DNA of 8,110 nt from Akkermansia sp. (GTDB lineage: Bacteria; Verrucomicrobiota; Verrucomicrobiia; Verrucomicrobiales; Akkermansiaceae): the NCBI GenBank assembly GCA_017555465.1, contig JAFZGH010000173.1, forward strand, positions 1 through 8,110, read 5' to 3'. The stretch's first letter is position 1; each line of letters begins with the position of its first letter. A program made the position numbers and the translations under genes. The notes under the pieces are model-generated. The model saw nothing but the letters and a program-made list of their open reading frames with translations, was not told the DNA's origin and made no database searches. Of this stretch, positions 1 through 6,192 are shown one piece after another.

Positions 1-1
1 C

Positions 2-391
2 CCGCTGCGCATCGACTTTGTGCATGCGGATGCCTTTGTATATGCCCGCCAGATGGTGCGCAACGGCAAGCTTTTCGATGTGGTGCTGCTCGACCCGCCC
101 AAGTTTGTGCTGGGGCGCGATGAGGAGAAGGAAGAGGGCCTTAAGAAGTACAATGATCTCAACATGCTCGGCCTGCAGTGCGTGCGCCGCGGGGGGCTGT
201 TTGTGTCCTGCTCCTGCAGCGGGCTGGTAAGCCCGGCGGAGTTTGAGAAGGTGGTCATCAAGGCCGCGCAGCGTCTGGGACGCCGTCTCCAGATTCTGGA
301 TATGACCGGCCCGGGCTGGGATCATCCCTTCCTGTCCACCTATCCTGAAGGCCGTTATCTGAAGGTTCTCTGGGCCCGCGTGCTGGTATGA
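2..391 (+). CDS. rlmI: RlmI-like 23S rRNA (cytosine-C5) methyltransferase, 3' part only
   Basis: This is the C-terminal 129 codons of a class I S-adenosylmethionine-dependent RNA methyltransferase; the reading frame is open to the left edge and the start lies outside the window. The sequence shows the motif IV loop DPPKF, followed by a YNDLNML stretch and the motif VI SCSCSG with the cysteine expected of m5C enzymes. The ending DHPFLSTYPEGRYLK is close to the C terminus of E. coli RlmI (YccW), which methylates C1962 of 23S rRNA in the cytoplasm. The N-terminal PUA and RNA-binding parts cannot be seen. Its TGA overlaps the ATG of the antiporter gene (ATGA), so the two are probably co-transcribed and translationally coupled. 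I am confident of the family. The exact target base is inferred by homology, and a paralogous RlmK/RlmI-type enzyme remains possible. Confidence 0.88.
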   Translation, partial: PLRIDFVHADAFVYARQMVRNGKLFDVVLLDPPKFVLGRDEEKEEGLKKYNDLNMLGLQCVRRGGLFVSCSCSGLVSPAEFEKVVIKAAQRLGRRLQILDMTGPGWDHPFLSTYPEGRYLKVLWARVLV

Positions 392-2085
392 TTTTCACCC
401 TTGTTATCGGTCTGGCTCTGGCCTTTGTGCTGGGGATGGTGGCGCAGCAGCTCAAGCTGTCACCCCTGGTGGGGTATCTGGTGGCCGGCATGCTGGCGGC
501 ACAGCCCTGGTGGGGGTACCCTGTAGACCAGCATGTGGTGGAGGAGTTCTCCCACATCGGCGTGGTGCTGCTGCTCTTTGGTGTGGGCTTGCATTTCCAC
601 TTCAAGGATTTGCTGGCGGTGCGCAAAGTGGCGGTGCCGGGGGCGGTGACTTGTAGTCTGCTCTGGACGGGCATCGGCGCGCTGGTGTACCACTTCTGCG
701 GTGGAGCCGGCGGCTGGGTGGCTGCGGCTATTTTCGGTATGTGCGTCTGCGTGTCCAGCACGGTGGTGCTCACCCGCGTGCTGGAGGATAACAAGATGCT
801 GCAGACCCCTGCCGGGCATACGGCGCTTGGCTGGCTGGTGGTGGAGGATTTGTTCACTATCATTCTGCTGGTGCTCATGCCGGTTATGTTCGGCAATGAT
901 GAGCTGTTGCCTGCCCTGGGCGGTATGGCGGTGAAGCTGACCCTGCTGGTGCTCATTGTGGCGCTGCTGGGCAAGCGGGTTATCACCAAAGTGCTCACCT
1001 ATGTGGCGCGCAAGGGGTCTGATGAACTGTTCACCCTGGGCGTGCTGGTGATTGCGCTGGGTATTGCGGTGCTTTCGTCGTATGTGTTCAATGCCTCCAT
1101 GGAGTTCGGCGCGTTCCTTTCCGGCATGGTGGTGGGGCAGAGCAAGTTTGCCAGCCGCGCGGCGAGCGATGCTCTTCCCATGCGCGATGCCTTTGCCGTG
1201 CTTTTCTTTGTATCGGTGGGCATGGGCTTCCAGATGGGGGGGCTGGTGGAATACTGGCCGCTGGCACTGGGAACGACTGCCTATGTGCTGCTCATCAAGC
1301 CGGTGACCGGGTATGTGGTTATCCGCCTGCTGCGCCGTCCTGCCCGCCTGGGCGTGGTCGTGGGTGGTGCGCTGGCGCAGATTGGTGAATTTTCCTTTAT
1401 TCTGGCCACGCTGGCCGCCAGCACCTATGGTGTGCTGCCTCTGTATGCGGCCAATGTGATAACGGGGGCTGCCATTATCTCCATTACGGTGAATGCAGCC
1501 TTGTTCCGCTATGTGCCGAAACTGATTCAGCTGCTGGAGAAGAATGCCCCCGTGCCAGCAGATGCCGGACGCCACGTTCCGGAGCCATCGGAGAACCGCC
1601 ACCGCGTGATAGTGGTGGGCTATGGCCCGAGCGGCGAAATCATGACCGAGCTGCTGCAGAAATATGATGTGGAGGTTGTCGTGCTGGAAATGAATATCGA
1701 CACGGTGGCCCGCCTGAGCAAGCTGGGGATTCCTGCCCTGCATGGTGATGCCCGCCTGCGCCACATCCTGAAACTGGCAGGAGCAGAGCATGCCAAGGCT
1801 ATCATGATTACTTCGGCTGCGGCTCCTTCCAAGGCGATTGCGGCGGCTGCCCGCAGCCTGAACCAGAAGATTGAGGTGATGGCCTACACCACCTACATGC
1901 GCCAGGCGCAGGAGTTGCGCACAGACGGCAGCATGGTGTTCTCCGGCGAGGAAGAGGTGGCTCTTTCCATGTTCACGGCGATTCTGCGTGACCTGGGCGC
2001 CACGGAGGAACAGGTTGGGCGCGAGCGTGTGGCCACGCGCCGCCGCCTGCTTGGTCTGCCGCCAGAAGAACTGGATATGGCCTGA
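388..2085 (+). CDS. ybaL: YbaL-like CPA2 monovalent cation/proton antiporter with RCK (TrkA-N) domain
   Basis: This is a complete 565-residue inner-membrane antiporter of the CPA2 (KefB/KefC/YbaL) family, expected to exchange K+ or Na+ for protons. The N-terminal ~385 residues are strongly hydrophobic. They carry family motifs: SPLVGYLVAGMLA near residue 26, LLLFGVGLHFHFKDLLAV, SSTVVLTRVLE, LVVEDL with the acidic pair E153-D154 (YbaL also has VED where KefC has QD), EFGAFLSGMVVG and AQIGEFSFILA. A linker leads to a cytoplasmic Rossmann RCK domain from about residue 406 with GYGPSGE at 411-417 and acidic E434 at the end of the second strand, as expected for NAD(H) binding. Length and motif order match E. 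coli YbaL. The ATG lies within the stop of the upstream methyltransferase gene, with no clear Shine-Dalgarno sequence, so reinitiation is likely. The ion specificity and any ligand gating cannot be read from the sequence. Confidence 0.92.
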   Translation: MIFTLVIGLALAFVLGMVAQQLKLSPLVGYLVAGMLAAQPWWGYPVDQHVVEEFSHIGVVLLLFGVGLHFHFKDLLAVRKVAVPGAVTCSLLWTGIGALVYHFCGGAGGWVAAAIFGMCVCVSSTVVLTRVLEDNKMLQTPAGHTALGWLVVEDLFTIILLVLMPVMFGNDELLPALGGMAVKLTLLVLIVALLGKRVITKVLTYVARKGSDELFTLGVLVIALGIAVLSSYVFNASMEFGAFLSGMVVGQSKFASRAASDALPMRDAFAVLFFVSVGMGFQMGGLVEYWPLALGTTAYVLLIKPVTGYVVIRLLRRPARLGVVVGGALAQIGEFSFILATLAASTYGVLPLYAANVITGAAIISITVNAALFRYVPKLIQLLEKNAPVPADAGRHVPEPSENRHRVIVVGYGPSGEIMTELLQKYDVEVVVLEMNIDTVARLSKLGIPALHGDARLRHILKLAGAEHAKAIMITSAAAPSKAIAAAARSLNQKIEVMAYTTYMRQAQELRTDGSMVFSGEEEVALSMFTAILRDLGATEEQVGRERVATRRRLLGLPPEELDMA

Positions 2086-2112
2086 TATTCTTCACCCCGC
2101 CACGCCGTGCTG

Positions 2113-3618
2113 ATGCGCTTCCGGAAAGTTCTGCTGTGGGTGCTTCCTGCGCTTATGGTGGTGCAGGTATGGGGCGGTGAGCCTGCGTTTGCCCGGTATA
2201 GTGGGGTGAGCCGGGTCTTTACCAGTGAGGATCTCGAGACTCTGGCCGAGCCTCGTTTTGCTGCTGGTCGTGCGGGCGATATGTCATATCTGCCCGCTGG
2301 TGATGATAAACGCCTGCTGATACCGTATCTGATGGGGTCGGCAGAAGGCGGGCACGTGGAGCTGGTGAAAAAGCTGCTGGAGCAGGGAGCTGACCCATCC
2401 TGGGGGCTTGAGCCTGCTGTCGTTGGCGGCTCGGTCTCGGTCTTTAATCTGCTGCTGGAGCAGGGCTGCACCGCAGGGGAACAGGAACTCGCAGCTGCGG
2501 CTGAGGCTGGCAGCGTGGAAATTGTGAAGCTGCTGCTGAATCCGGAATCAGAGCTGTGGTATCCCTTAAGCCTTGCCGTCAGAGCGGGGCGGATGCATGT
2601 GGTAAAGCTTCTGCTGGAGCATGGGGCGAAGGCGGAGCATGTGCTGGATGAAGCTGTGGAAACCGGCAATGTGGAAATGGTGAAACTCCTGTTGGAAAAA
2701 GGGAGCTATCCGTATGGCTTTGTTTTGGAGCACGCCATGTCCTCTGCCTCCTGGCGCGGGTATGATGAGATAGTCCTTCTGTTGCTGGAGAAAGGGGCGC
2801 CTGCGAGCGAAGCCCTTCCAGGAGTGGCTGGCAGAGGGGATTGGAAGATGGTGCGGCTGCTGCTGGAGCATGGGGCGCATGCGGATGCGGGAATGCCCTC
2901 GTCGGCTGAGCACGGACACGAGCAGATAGTGAAGCTGTTGCTGGAAAAGGGGGCGGATGCGAATAGTGGTATTCCGGACGCGGCTGAGCACGGTCAGGTG
3001 AAGATAGTGAAACTGTTGCTGGAGGCGGGGGCGTACGCTGATAATGGTATTTCGGAAGCTGCCGCGTATGGCCATGGTGAAGTAGTACGACTGCTTCTGG
3101 AGCATGGTGCGGATGCCGGCAAAGGGCTTGTCAGCGCCGCTGAATTTGGACAGGTGGAAATGGTACGCTTTCTGCTGGCGCATGGTGCTTCTCCCGAAAG
3201 CGCTCTTATTCCGGCGGTGGAAAAGGGGTATGTGGAAATCGTGGAGATGCTTCACCACGCTGGCGCGCGTCTGCCGCAGGAGCATTTGCTTCCCCTTGCG
3301 GTGAAAGCGGGGAACCCTGCCATGGTAGAGTACCTTGCGAAGTTCGGTTGTTCCCCAACGGCGGGACTCGGCGGAGCGGTAGAGCGGGGGGATATTGAAA
3401 TGACCAGACTGCTTTTGGATATGGGCGCTGTTCCCGGCGGATTTGAGCTCCGCGCCGCCGCGCAGCATGGCTACGCAGAAATTCTGAAGCTGATTCTGCC
3501 GCTGGCTCAGGCTGAAATCAATGCCGCCAACTGGCAGGGGCAGACTCCCCTGGATCTCGCCGTACAGAATGGCCACGAGGAATGCGCGGCCCTGCTTCGC
3601 GCCGCCGGCGGGAGATAG
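2113..3618 (+). CDS. Secreted ankyrin-type repeat protein with shortened 26-residue repeats
   Basis: From ATG 2113 this encodes 501 residues; a GTG two codons upstream (2107) is an alternative start. Residues 1-25 look like a Sec signal peptide (basic RFRK, a hydrophobic core, then a likely cut after AFA), so the protein is probably periplasmic or exported. From G80 to the C terminus there are about 15 ankyrin-type units with the core G-x-x-E-[IVM]-V-K-L-L-L-E-x-G-A. Most units are exactly 26 residues long and lack the D-x-x-G-x-TPLH beta-hairpin segment of the normal 33-residue repeat. Only the unit starting at 453 keeps it (NWQGQTPLDLA), followed by a short C-terminal cap. Insertions occur in the unit starting at 185 (31 residues) and the unit at 372 (28). 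The gene starts 27 bases after the antiporter gene with no visible promoter or Shine-Dalgarno sequence, suggesting an operon. Such repeats bind proteins, but the partner is unknown. Confidence 0.9.
   Translation: MRFRKVLLWVLPALMVVQVWGGEPAFARYSGVSRVFTSEDLETLAEPRFAAGRAGDMSYLPAGDDKRLLIPYLMGSAEGGHVELVKKLLEQGADPSWGLEPAVVGGSVSVFNLLLEQGCTAGEQELAAAAEAGSVEIVKLLLNPESELWYPLSLAVRAGRMHVVKLLLEHGAKAEHVLDEAVETGNVEMVKLLLEKGSYPYGFVLEHAMSSASWRGYDEIVLLLLEKGAPASEALPGVAGRGDWKMVRLLLEHGAHADAGMPSSAEHGHEQIVKLLLEKGADANSGIPDAAEHGQVKIVKLLLEAGAYADNGISEAAAYGHGEVVRLLLEHGADAGKGLVSAAEFGQVEMVRFLLAHGASPESALIPAVEKGYVEIVEMLHHAGARLPQEHLLPLAVKAGNPAMVEYLAKFGCSPTAGLGGAVERGDIEMTRLLLDMGAVPGGFELRAAAQHGYAEILKLILPLAQAEINAANWQGQTPLDLAVQNGHEECAALLRAAGGR
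2836..3225 (+). repeat. In-frame 78-bp tandem repeats within the ankyrin gene
   Basis: Five consecutive protein units (residues 242-371) each occupy exactly 78 bases. Nucleotide similarity is visible between neighbours: AGATAGTGAAGCTGTTGCTG near 2924 recurs one period later with one change (AGATAGTGAAACTGTTGCTG near 3002). The block codes for the repeat core KLLLExGA. Such arrays can gain or lose units by recombination without breaking the frame. Confidence 0.8.
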
Positions 3619-3678
3619 TACGGTAAAATTCCGGGATGTGAGATAAATTCTTACCTATTCTTCATTTCGTATATGAAT

Positions 3679-3710
3679 TTCCAGAGCTTGCTGTATAGCA
3701 AGCTCTGGAA
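3679..3710. repeat. Perfect 14-bp inverted repeat (hairpin)
   Basis: TTCCAGAGCTTGCT (3679-3692) and AGCAAGCTCTGGAA (3697-3710) are exact reverse complements separated by the four bases GTAT. Neither strand has a T-run after the stem, so it does not look like a standard intrinsic terminator. It sits 60 bases after the ankyrin stop codon and directly before an antiporter remnant. It may be a transcript-end stabiliser, part of a repeated palindrome family or a scar of a rearrangement. A smaller TTCAT/ATGAA stem (3661-3677) adjoins it. The rest of the interval 3619-3678 holds nothing else that I recognise. Confidence 0.75.
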
Positions 3711-3718
3711 GGAGTGTA

Positions 3719-3856
3719 GCGCAGGCTGTTTTCGAATTGGACAATGCTCATGTTTTTGCTAGTGAGGCAGAGATGGACTTGTCTACGCGCAGTCACATGC
3801 TACGCGTGCTCGGAGCTACTGAAGAATATTTGTCGCGTGAGCCGGAAGAAAATTAA
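3719..3856 (+). pseudogene. Remnant of a second YbaL-like antiporter (C-terminal RCK end)
   Basis: The frame ending in TAA at 3854-3856 is open back to about 3677 but has no suitable start. Its translation ends with VFASEAEMDLS, then MLRVLGATEEYLSRE and PEEN. Aligned without gaps to the complete antiporter upstream (VFSGEEEVALS and ILRDLGATEEQVGRE), the 30 codons at 3752-3841 match 1936-2025 at 16 of 30 residues, including LGATEE. This is the extreme C-terminal tail of the same family, where E. coli YbaL also has VFSGEGEVALA and LRDLGAT. No transporter or Rossmann part precedes it, so it reads as the stump of a deleted or decayed gene. Divergence at nearly half the positions argues against a recent duplicate of the upstream gene. 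Functional expression is unlikely. Confidence 0.72.
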
Positions 3857-3900
3857 ACGCTGCTGATGGGTAGAATTTGCTGAAACCGGAGAGCGTTTTT
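3855..3900 (+). terminator. Possible weak terminator after the antiporter remnant
   Basis: AAACGCT (3855-3861), overlapping the TAA of the remnant, can pair with AGCGTTT (3892-3898), and the second arm runs into a T6 stretch. The loop of 30 bases is long, so the structure would be weak. It could be the original terminator of the lost antiporter gene. Confidence 0.3.
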
Positions 3901-3908
3901 TATTGAAT

Positions 3909-3950
3909 AAAAGAGCATTCGCGTGAGACTGGCGAATGCTCTTTTGTTTT
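3909..3950. terminator. Bidirectional intrinsic terminator
   Basis: AAAAGAGCATTCGC (3909-3922) and GCGAATGCTCTTTT (3932-3945) form a perfect 14-bp stem with a 9-base loop. On the + strand the stem is followed by GTTTT. On the - strand the A-rich arm gives a matching U-rich 3' side. It lies between the + strand antiporter/ankyrin unit and the converging - strand acyltransferase gene and can end transcription from both sides. Confidence 0.88.
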
Positions 3951-3967
3951 GCAGAACGGGAGAGGTT

Positions 3968-4678
3968 TTACTTTGTTGGTAAAGGACGTTGCAGTAGTGA
4001 TTCTAATTGTGGACGCAGACGACGGAATATTTCTGTGGAACCATCACCGCTCAGGTGATCGTTGTCGTACATCAGGAATTTGCCGTTTTCGTACGAGAGG
4101 AAAGGTTGACCTTTGGGGATGACGGCGAGAACATCCAGAACGGAGCATAAGCCCTCTGCTTTCAATTTTTCAAACAAGGGGAACACATCTTTGTTGAGAG
4201 CCGCAATTTTTTCGTGGGAACAGGATATCGGGGACATATCAATGGGCGTCTGTCCTTTGCGGATGGCGCTCCGTACATAGCGTACAGCCTTGCCATATGC
4301 TGGCTCAGGCGTTGGCCCCAACAGAATGACATGACGCCCCATGTCGTGAATCCTTTTGATGAATTCGCGCAATGATTGATACATGAGTTCATTGGTCAGA
4401 CTCTCGGATTTCCCGCCCCAATGGGTAAAACGGTGCGGCTTGAGTCGCATACGCCAGAATTGGGCAATTACTACATGCGTAATGCAGGGGTTTGCTTCAA
4501 TCCATTTCATCAGGGCTTCTGCTTTTGCCTGGTCGAAATAATAGGTATCAGTATAATATAGTTCGAAGTCCCAGAAAGGAAGGGTGGTTGTAGACAGGAA
4601 TACGCCGGGATGATTCATATCATGGCACAGCCGGTTGAGACCATAGTAGGCGCATTGACCATGGCTGTCACCGAGCAA
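3968..4678 (-). CDS. SGNH-type domain of an OafA-like acyltransferase, separated by a frameshift
   Basis: This frame encodes the C-terminal SGNH/GDSL-like domain that is normally fused behind an acyltransferase-3 membrane domain. It shows block I LLLLGDSHGQC with the catalytic serine, a middle GPTPEPAYG stretch and the late NDHLSGDG motif carrying the Asp/His of the active site; it ends at a TAA next to 3968. The only initiation codon near its left end is a TTG inside block I (4676-4678), which would cut into the active-site motif. The frame is open further upstream to 4723, encoding PAYANGPASPTPS before the LLLLGDSH motif. It therefore looks like the rest of the gene at 4615-5997, put out of frame by one base. 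Translated alone it would have no signal peptide or membrane anchor and would be misplaced in the cytoplasm. It is likely non-functional unless frameshifting joins it to the membrane part. Confidence 0.78.
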   Translation of the reverse strand: MLGDSHGQCAYYGLNRLCHDMNHPGVFLSTTTLPFWDFELYYTDTYYFDQAKAEALMKWIEANPCITHVVIAQFWRMRLKPHRFTHWGGKSESLTNELMYQSLREFIKRIHDMGRHVILLGPTPEPAYGKAVRYVRSAIRKGQTPIDMSPISCSHEKIAALNKDVFPLFEKLKAEGLCSVLDVLAVIPKGQPFLSYENGKFLMYDNDHLSGDGSTEIFRRLRPQLESLLQRPLPTK

Positions 4679-5997
4679 CAGGAGACTGGGTGTGGGCGAT
4701 GCCGGCCCATTTGCATAAGCGGGTTATCTGTCTTGGGGCGTTTGATGGTGCTGTCGGCCATGTTGAAAATCCCATCGTTATATAACAAATTCTTTTTGTC
4801 TAAGGCATGGGGAAGGGTGCCGGGCTCACAGAATTTCCAGTCATCATAGGGCGCATTCTGAATAGCCTGGATTTCCGGGTACATGCTGTTTTTGATGTCA
4901 TCAAGCTTTTTACCCAATACGCAAAGGCTCATGGTGACACCCCATAAGGTAAGAACGGCATAGACATTCATGTGGCGCTTTTCCACCAGGAACCAGAACA
5001 ACCAGCCTAGAGCCAGGGAGAGCATGACGATAATGGAATAATCCACCCATCCGGAGATAGAGTGTTGTGAAATAAGGTAGAGCGCGATAATGGGCATGTG
5101 CACCAGGTAGAGAGAGAACGAAAAGCCCCCCACCCAGAGCAGAATTTTATTGCTCAAGACGGGCATCAGGATGCTGGTGGGCATGTAGCGCACGATGAAC
5201 ATGGTGCCCAGCACAACGGCTGGTGCTCCATAACTGGCAAGGAAGTTGCTGGAGAACGCTGGTATGAGAGTTGCAGCAAGACCGGTAAGCGTAAGTAGCG
5301 AGGATTTTGCTTTGCTGGCAGTATATGGAAGAAGAAGAATGGCTCCGCCTGCTAACAGTTCCCACACGCGGGGCAGGGTGCGATAGTGGGATACTGCTGC
5401 GTATTGATCCCATACGGGCAGGTTCAGCTCTTGGAAAATATCACGCAACTGGTAAGAATATCCATAACAGAATGAGGCTGTACCAATAAGCCAGATAAGG
5501 AGCATGGAGGTTTTTTTGGGCAGATAACGATATATGATGCAGCCAATGGCAAACATGAGGTATAGATGAATAGTCACCGATAAGTACCACATGTGCAGGA
5601 ACGGATTCTCCAGAGCATTGGGTGCAAAATAGTCTTCCTGTGTGCGGCGTAGAAAATCATTGGCATAACAGAAAAGAGTGTAGCGTCCTGTGCGGGAGGT
5701 TTCTATCAGATTATCTCCCTCCAGCAGGTAGAATGCAGCGACCATGGTCAGCAGGACAAGGATAATCATAGGCGGGAAGATGCGAAGGAGCTTTTTCGTT
5801 GCAAATTCCCTGATGTTCAGTTGGTAGTTTTGCCGGGAGAAGGATAAAAAGAGAAGATAACCGGATATTACCAGAAAAATATCGACACCATAGAAACCAT
5901 ACGGGAAACAGGAGGAATTGAGGTGGAATAAGATGACGAGGAGAATGGCAATGCCTCGTAATCCCCCGATGTGAGAAAGAAACGGTTTGTTGGACAT
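4615..5997 (-). CDS. OafA/YrhL-type membrane O-acyltransferase (acyltransferase-3 domain)
   Basis: An integral-membrane acyltransferase of the AT3 family, which moves acetyl or similar groups across the inner membrane onto surface or periplasmic glycans. From ATG 5997 (a TTG at 6006 also fits) residues 9-25 contain the conserved R14 and H25 (GGLRGIAILLVILFH). FYGVDIFLVISGYL follows at 35-48, KLLRIFPP at 69-76, and HMWYLSVTIHLY at 135-146, where most relatives have SVEEQFY. GGFSFSLYLVHMP lies near the last helices. About ten hydrophobic segments are followed by a polar linker. The last ~35 residues to the TGA at 4615 are out-of-frame translation after a one-base shift near 4720. Restoring the base gives a 676-residue protein with a C-terminal SGNH domain, the usual OafA architecture. 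No glycan-synthesis genes adjoin it, so the substrate is unknown. The region is AT-richer than the flanking genes, which fits acquisition by transfer. Confidence 0.87.
   Translation of the reverse strand: MSNKPFLSHIGGLRGIAILLVILFHLNSSCFPYGFYGVDIFLVISGYLLFLSFSRQNYQLNIREFATKKLLRIFPPMIILVLLTMVAAFYLLEGDNLIETSRTGRYTLFCYANDFLRRTQEDYFAPNALENPFLHMWYLSVTIHLYLMFAIGCIIYRYLPKKTSMLLIWLIGTASFCYGYSYQLRDIFQELNLPVWDQYAAVSHYRTLPRVWELLAGGAILLLPYTASKAKSSLLTLTGLAATLIPAFSSNFLASYGAPAVVLGTMFIVRYMPTSILMPVLSNKILLWVGGFSFSLYLVHMPIIALYLISQHSISGWVDYSIIVMLSLALGWLFWFLVEKRHMNVYAVLTLWGVTMSLCVLGKKLDDIKNSMYPEIQAIQNAPYDDWKFCEPGTLPHALDKKNLLYNDGIFNMADSTIKRPKTDNPLMQMGRHRPHPVSCCSVTAMVNAPTMVSTGCAMI
4717..4723 (-). other. Probable one-base deletion (frameshift) in the acyltransferase gene
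   Basis: Read on the - strand, the upstream frame gives KTDNP up to about 4720, and the next frame continues sensibly as AYANGPASPTPS and then LLLLGDSH. Adding one base in the CCCG at 4723-4720 joins them as TDNPAYANG. A TAA in the downstream frame at 4726-4724 prevents the switch from lying further upstream. The span 3968-5997 is 2030 bases, one short of a multiple of three. No long homopolymer or obvious slippery heptamer is present here, so a mutation or sequencing/assembly error is likelier than programmed frameshifting. Confidence 0.75.
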
Positions 5998-6006
5998 GGA
6001 AATCAA

Positions 6007-6156
6007 AAATGGCTGAATTAAATTCTGTTACTCGTCAGATGGTATATCGCATTTCGTATACAATGTACAGAAAAAACTGATTTTTCCGCTTCCTGCAGGG
6101 GCTTTTGGTCTCCCGGTTCAGCCCGTTATTCTATCTAAGAGTTGCGGCTCTTTTTC
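6007..6156. other. Divergent AT-rich intergenic region
   Basis: This space separates the - strand acyltransferase gene from the + strand small membrane-protein gene and must hold the promoter of the first. On the - strand, TGTACA and TATACC (about 6067-6039) are 17 bases apart and could be a poor sigma70-type promoter. An imperfect palindrome, GTATA-TATAC, spans 6042-6061. I see no gene here. Confidence 0.3.
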
Positions 6157-6185
6157 TTGCTCCTGAGAGGGGAATATGCTAAAGT
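6157..6185 (+). promoter_or_regulatory. Sigma70-like promoter directly before the small membrane-protein gene
   Basis: TTGCTC (6157-6162) and TAAAGT (6180-6185) are separated by exactly 17 bases. Transcription would begin about seven bases after the -10 box, at or next to ATG 6193, so the mRNA may be leaderless. This agrees with the absence of a Shine-Dalgarno sequence at usable distance. GAGAGG (6165-6170) is too far from the ATG. Confidence 0.45.
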
Positions 6186-6192
6186 GGACACC

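Noticed and set aside
460..1791. Long open frame of 443 codons on the - strand opposite the antiporter gene
   Set aside because: It mirrors a GC-rich coding sequence, is rich in His/Gln/Arg with no hydrophobic core or domain motif, and the + strand frame has unmistakable antiporter motifs.
1893..2669. 258-codon open frame on the - strand across the antiporter/ankyrin junction
   Set aside because: It is a Ser/Arg-rich low-complexity translation crossing two well-supported genes, with no recognisable domain.
2836..3225. Regularly spaced repeats considered as CRISPR-like
   Set aside because: The repeats are in-frame, degenerate and protein-coding, with no conserved spacer-repeat alternation and no cas genes.
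2566..3576. 336-codon open frame on the - strand opposite the ankyrin gene
   Set aside because: Its apparent repeats (LQQQ, RPMLQQ) are the antisense reading of the repeated KLLLE codons. The + strand frame explains the region fully.
3663..6060. Shared 11-mer CATTTCGTATA at 3663 and 6050, at first suggestive of direct repeats flanking an insertion
   Set aside because: Several 11-base matches are expected by chance in a window of this size, and there is no integrase, transposase or terminal inverted repeat.
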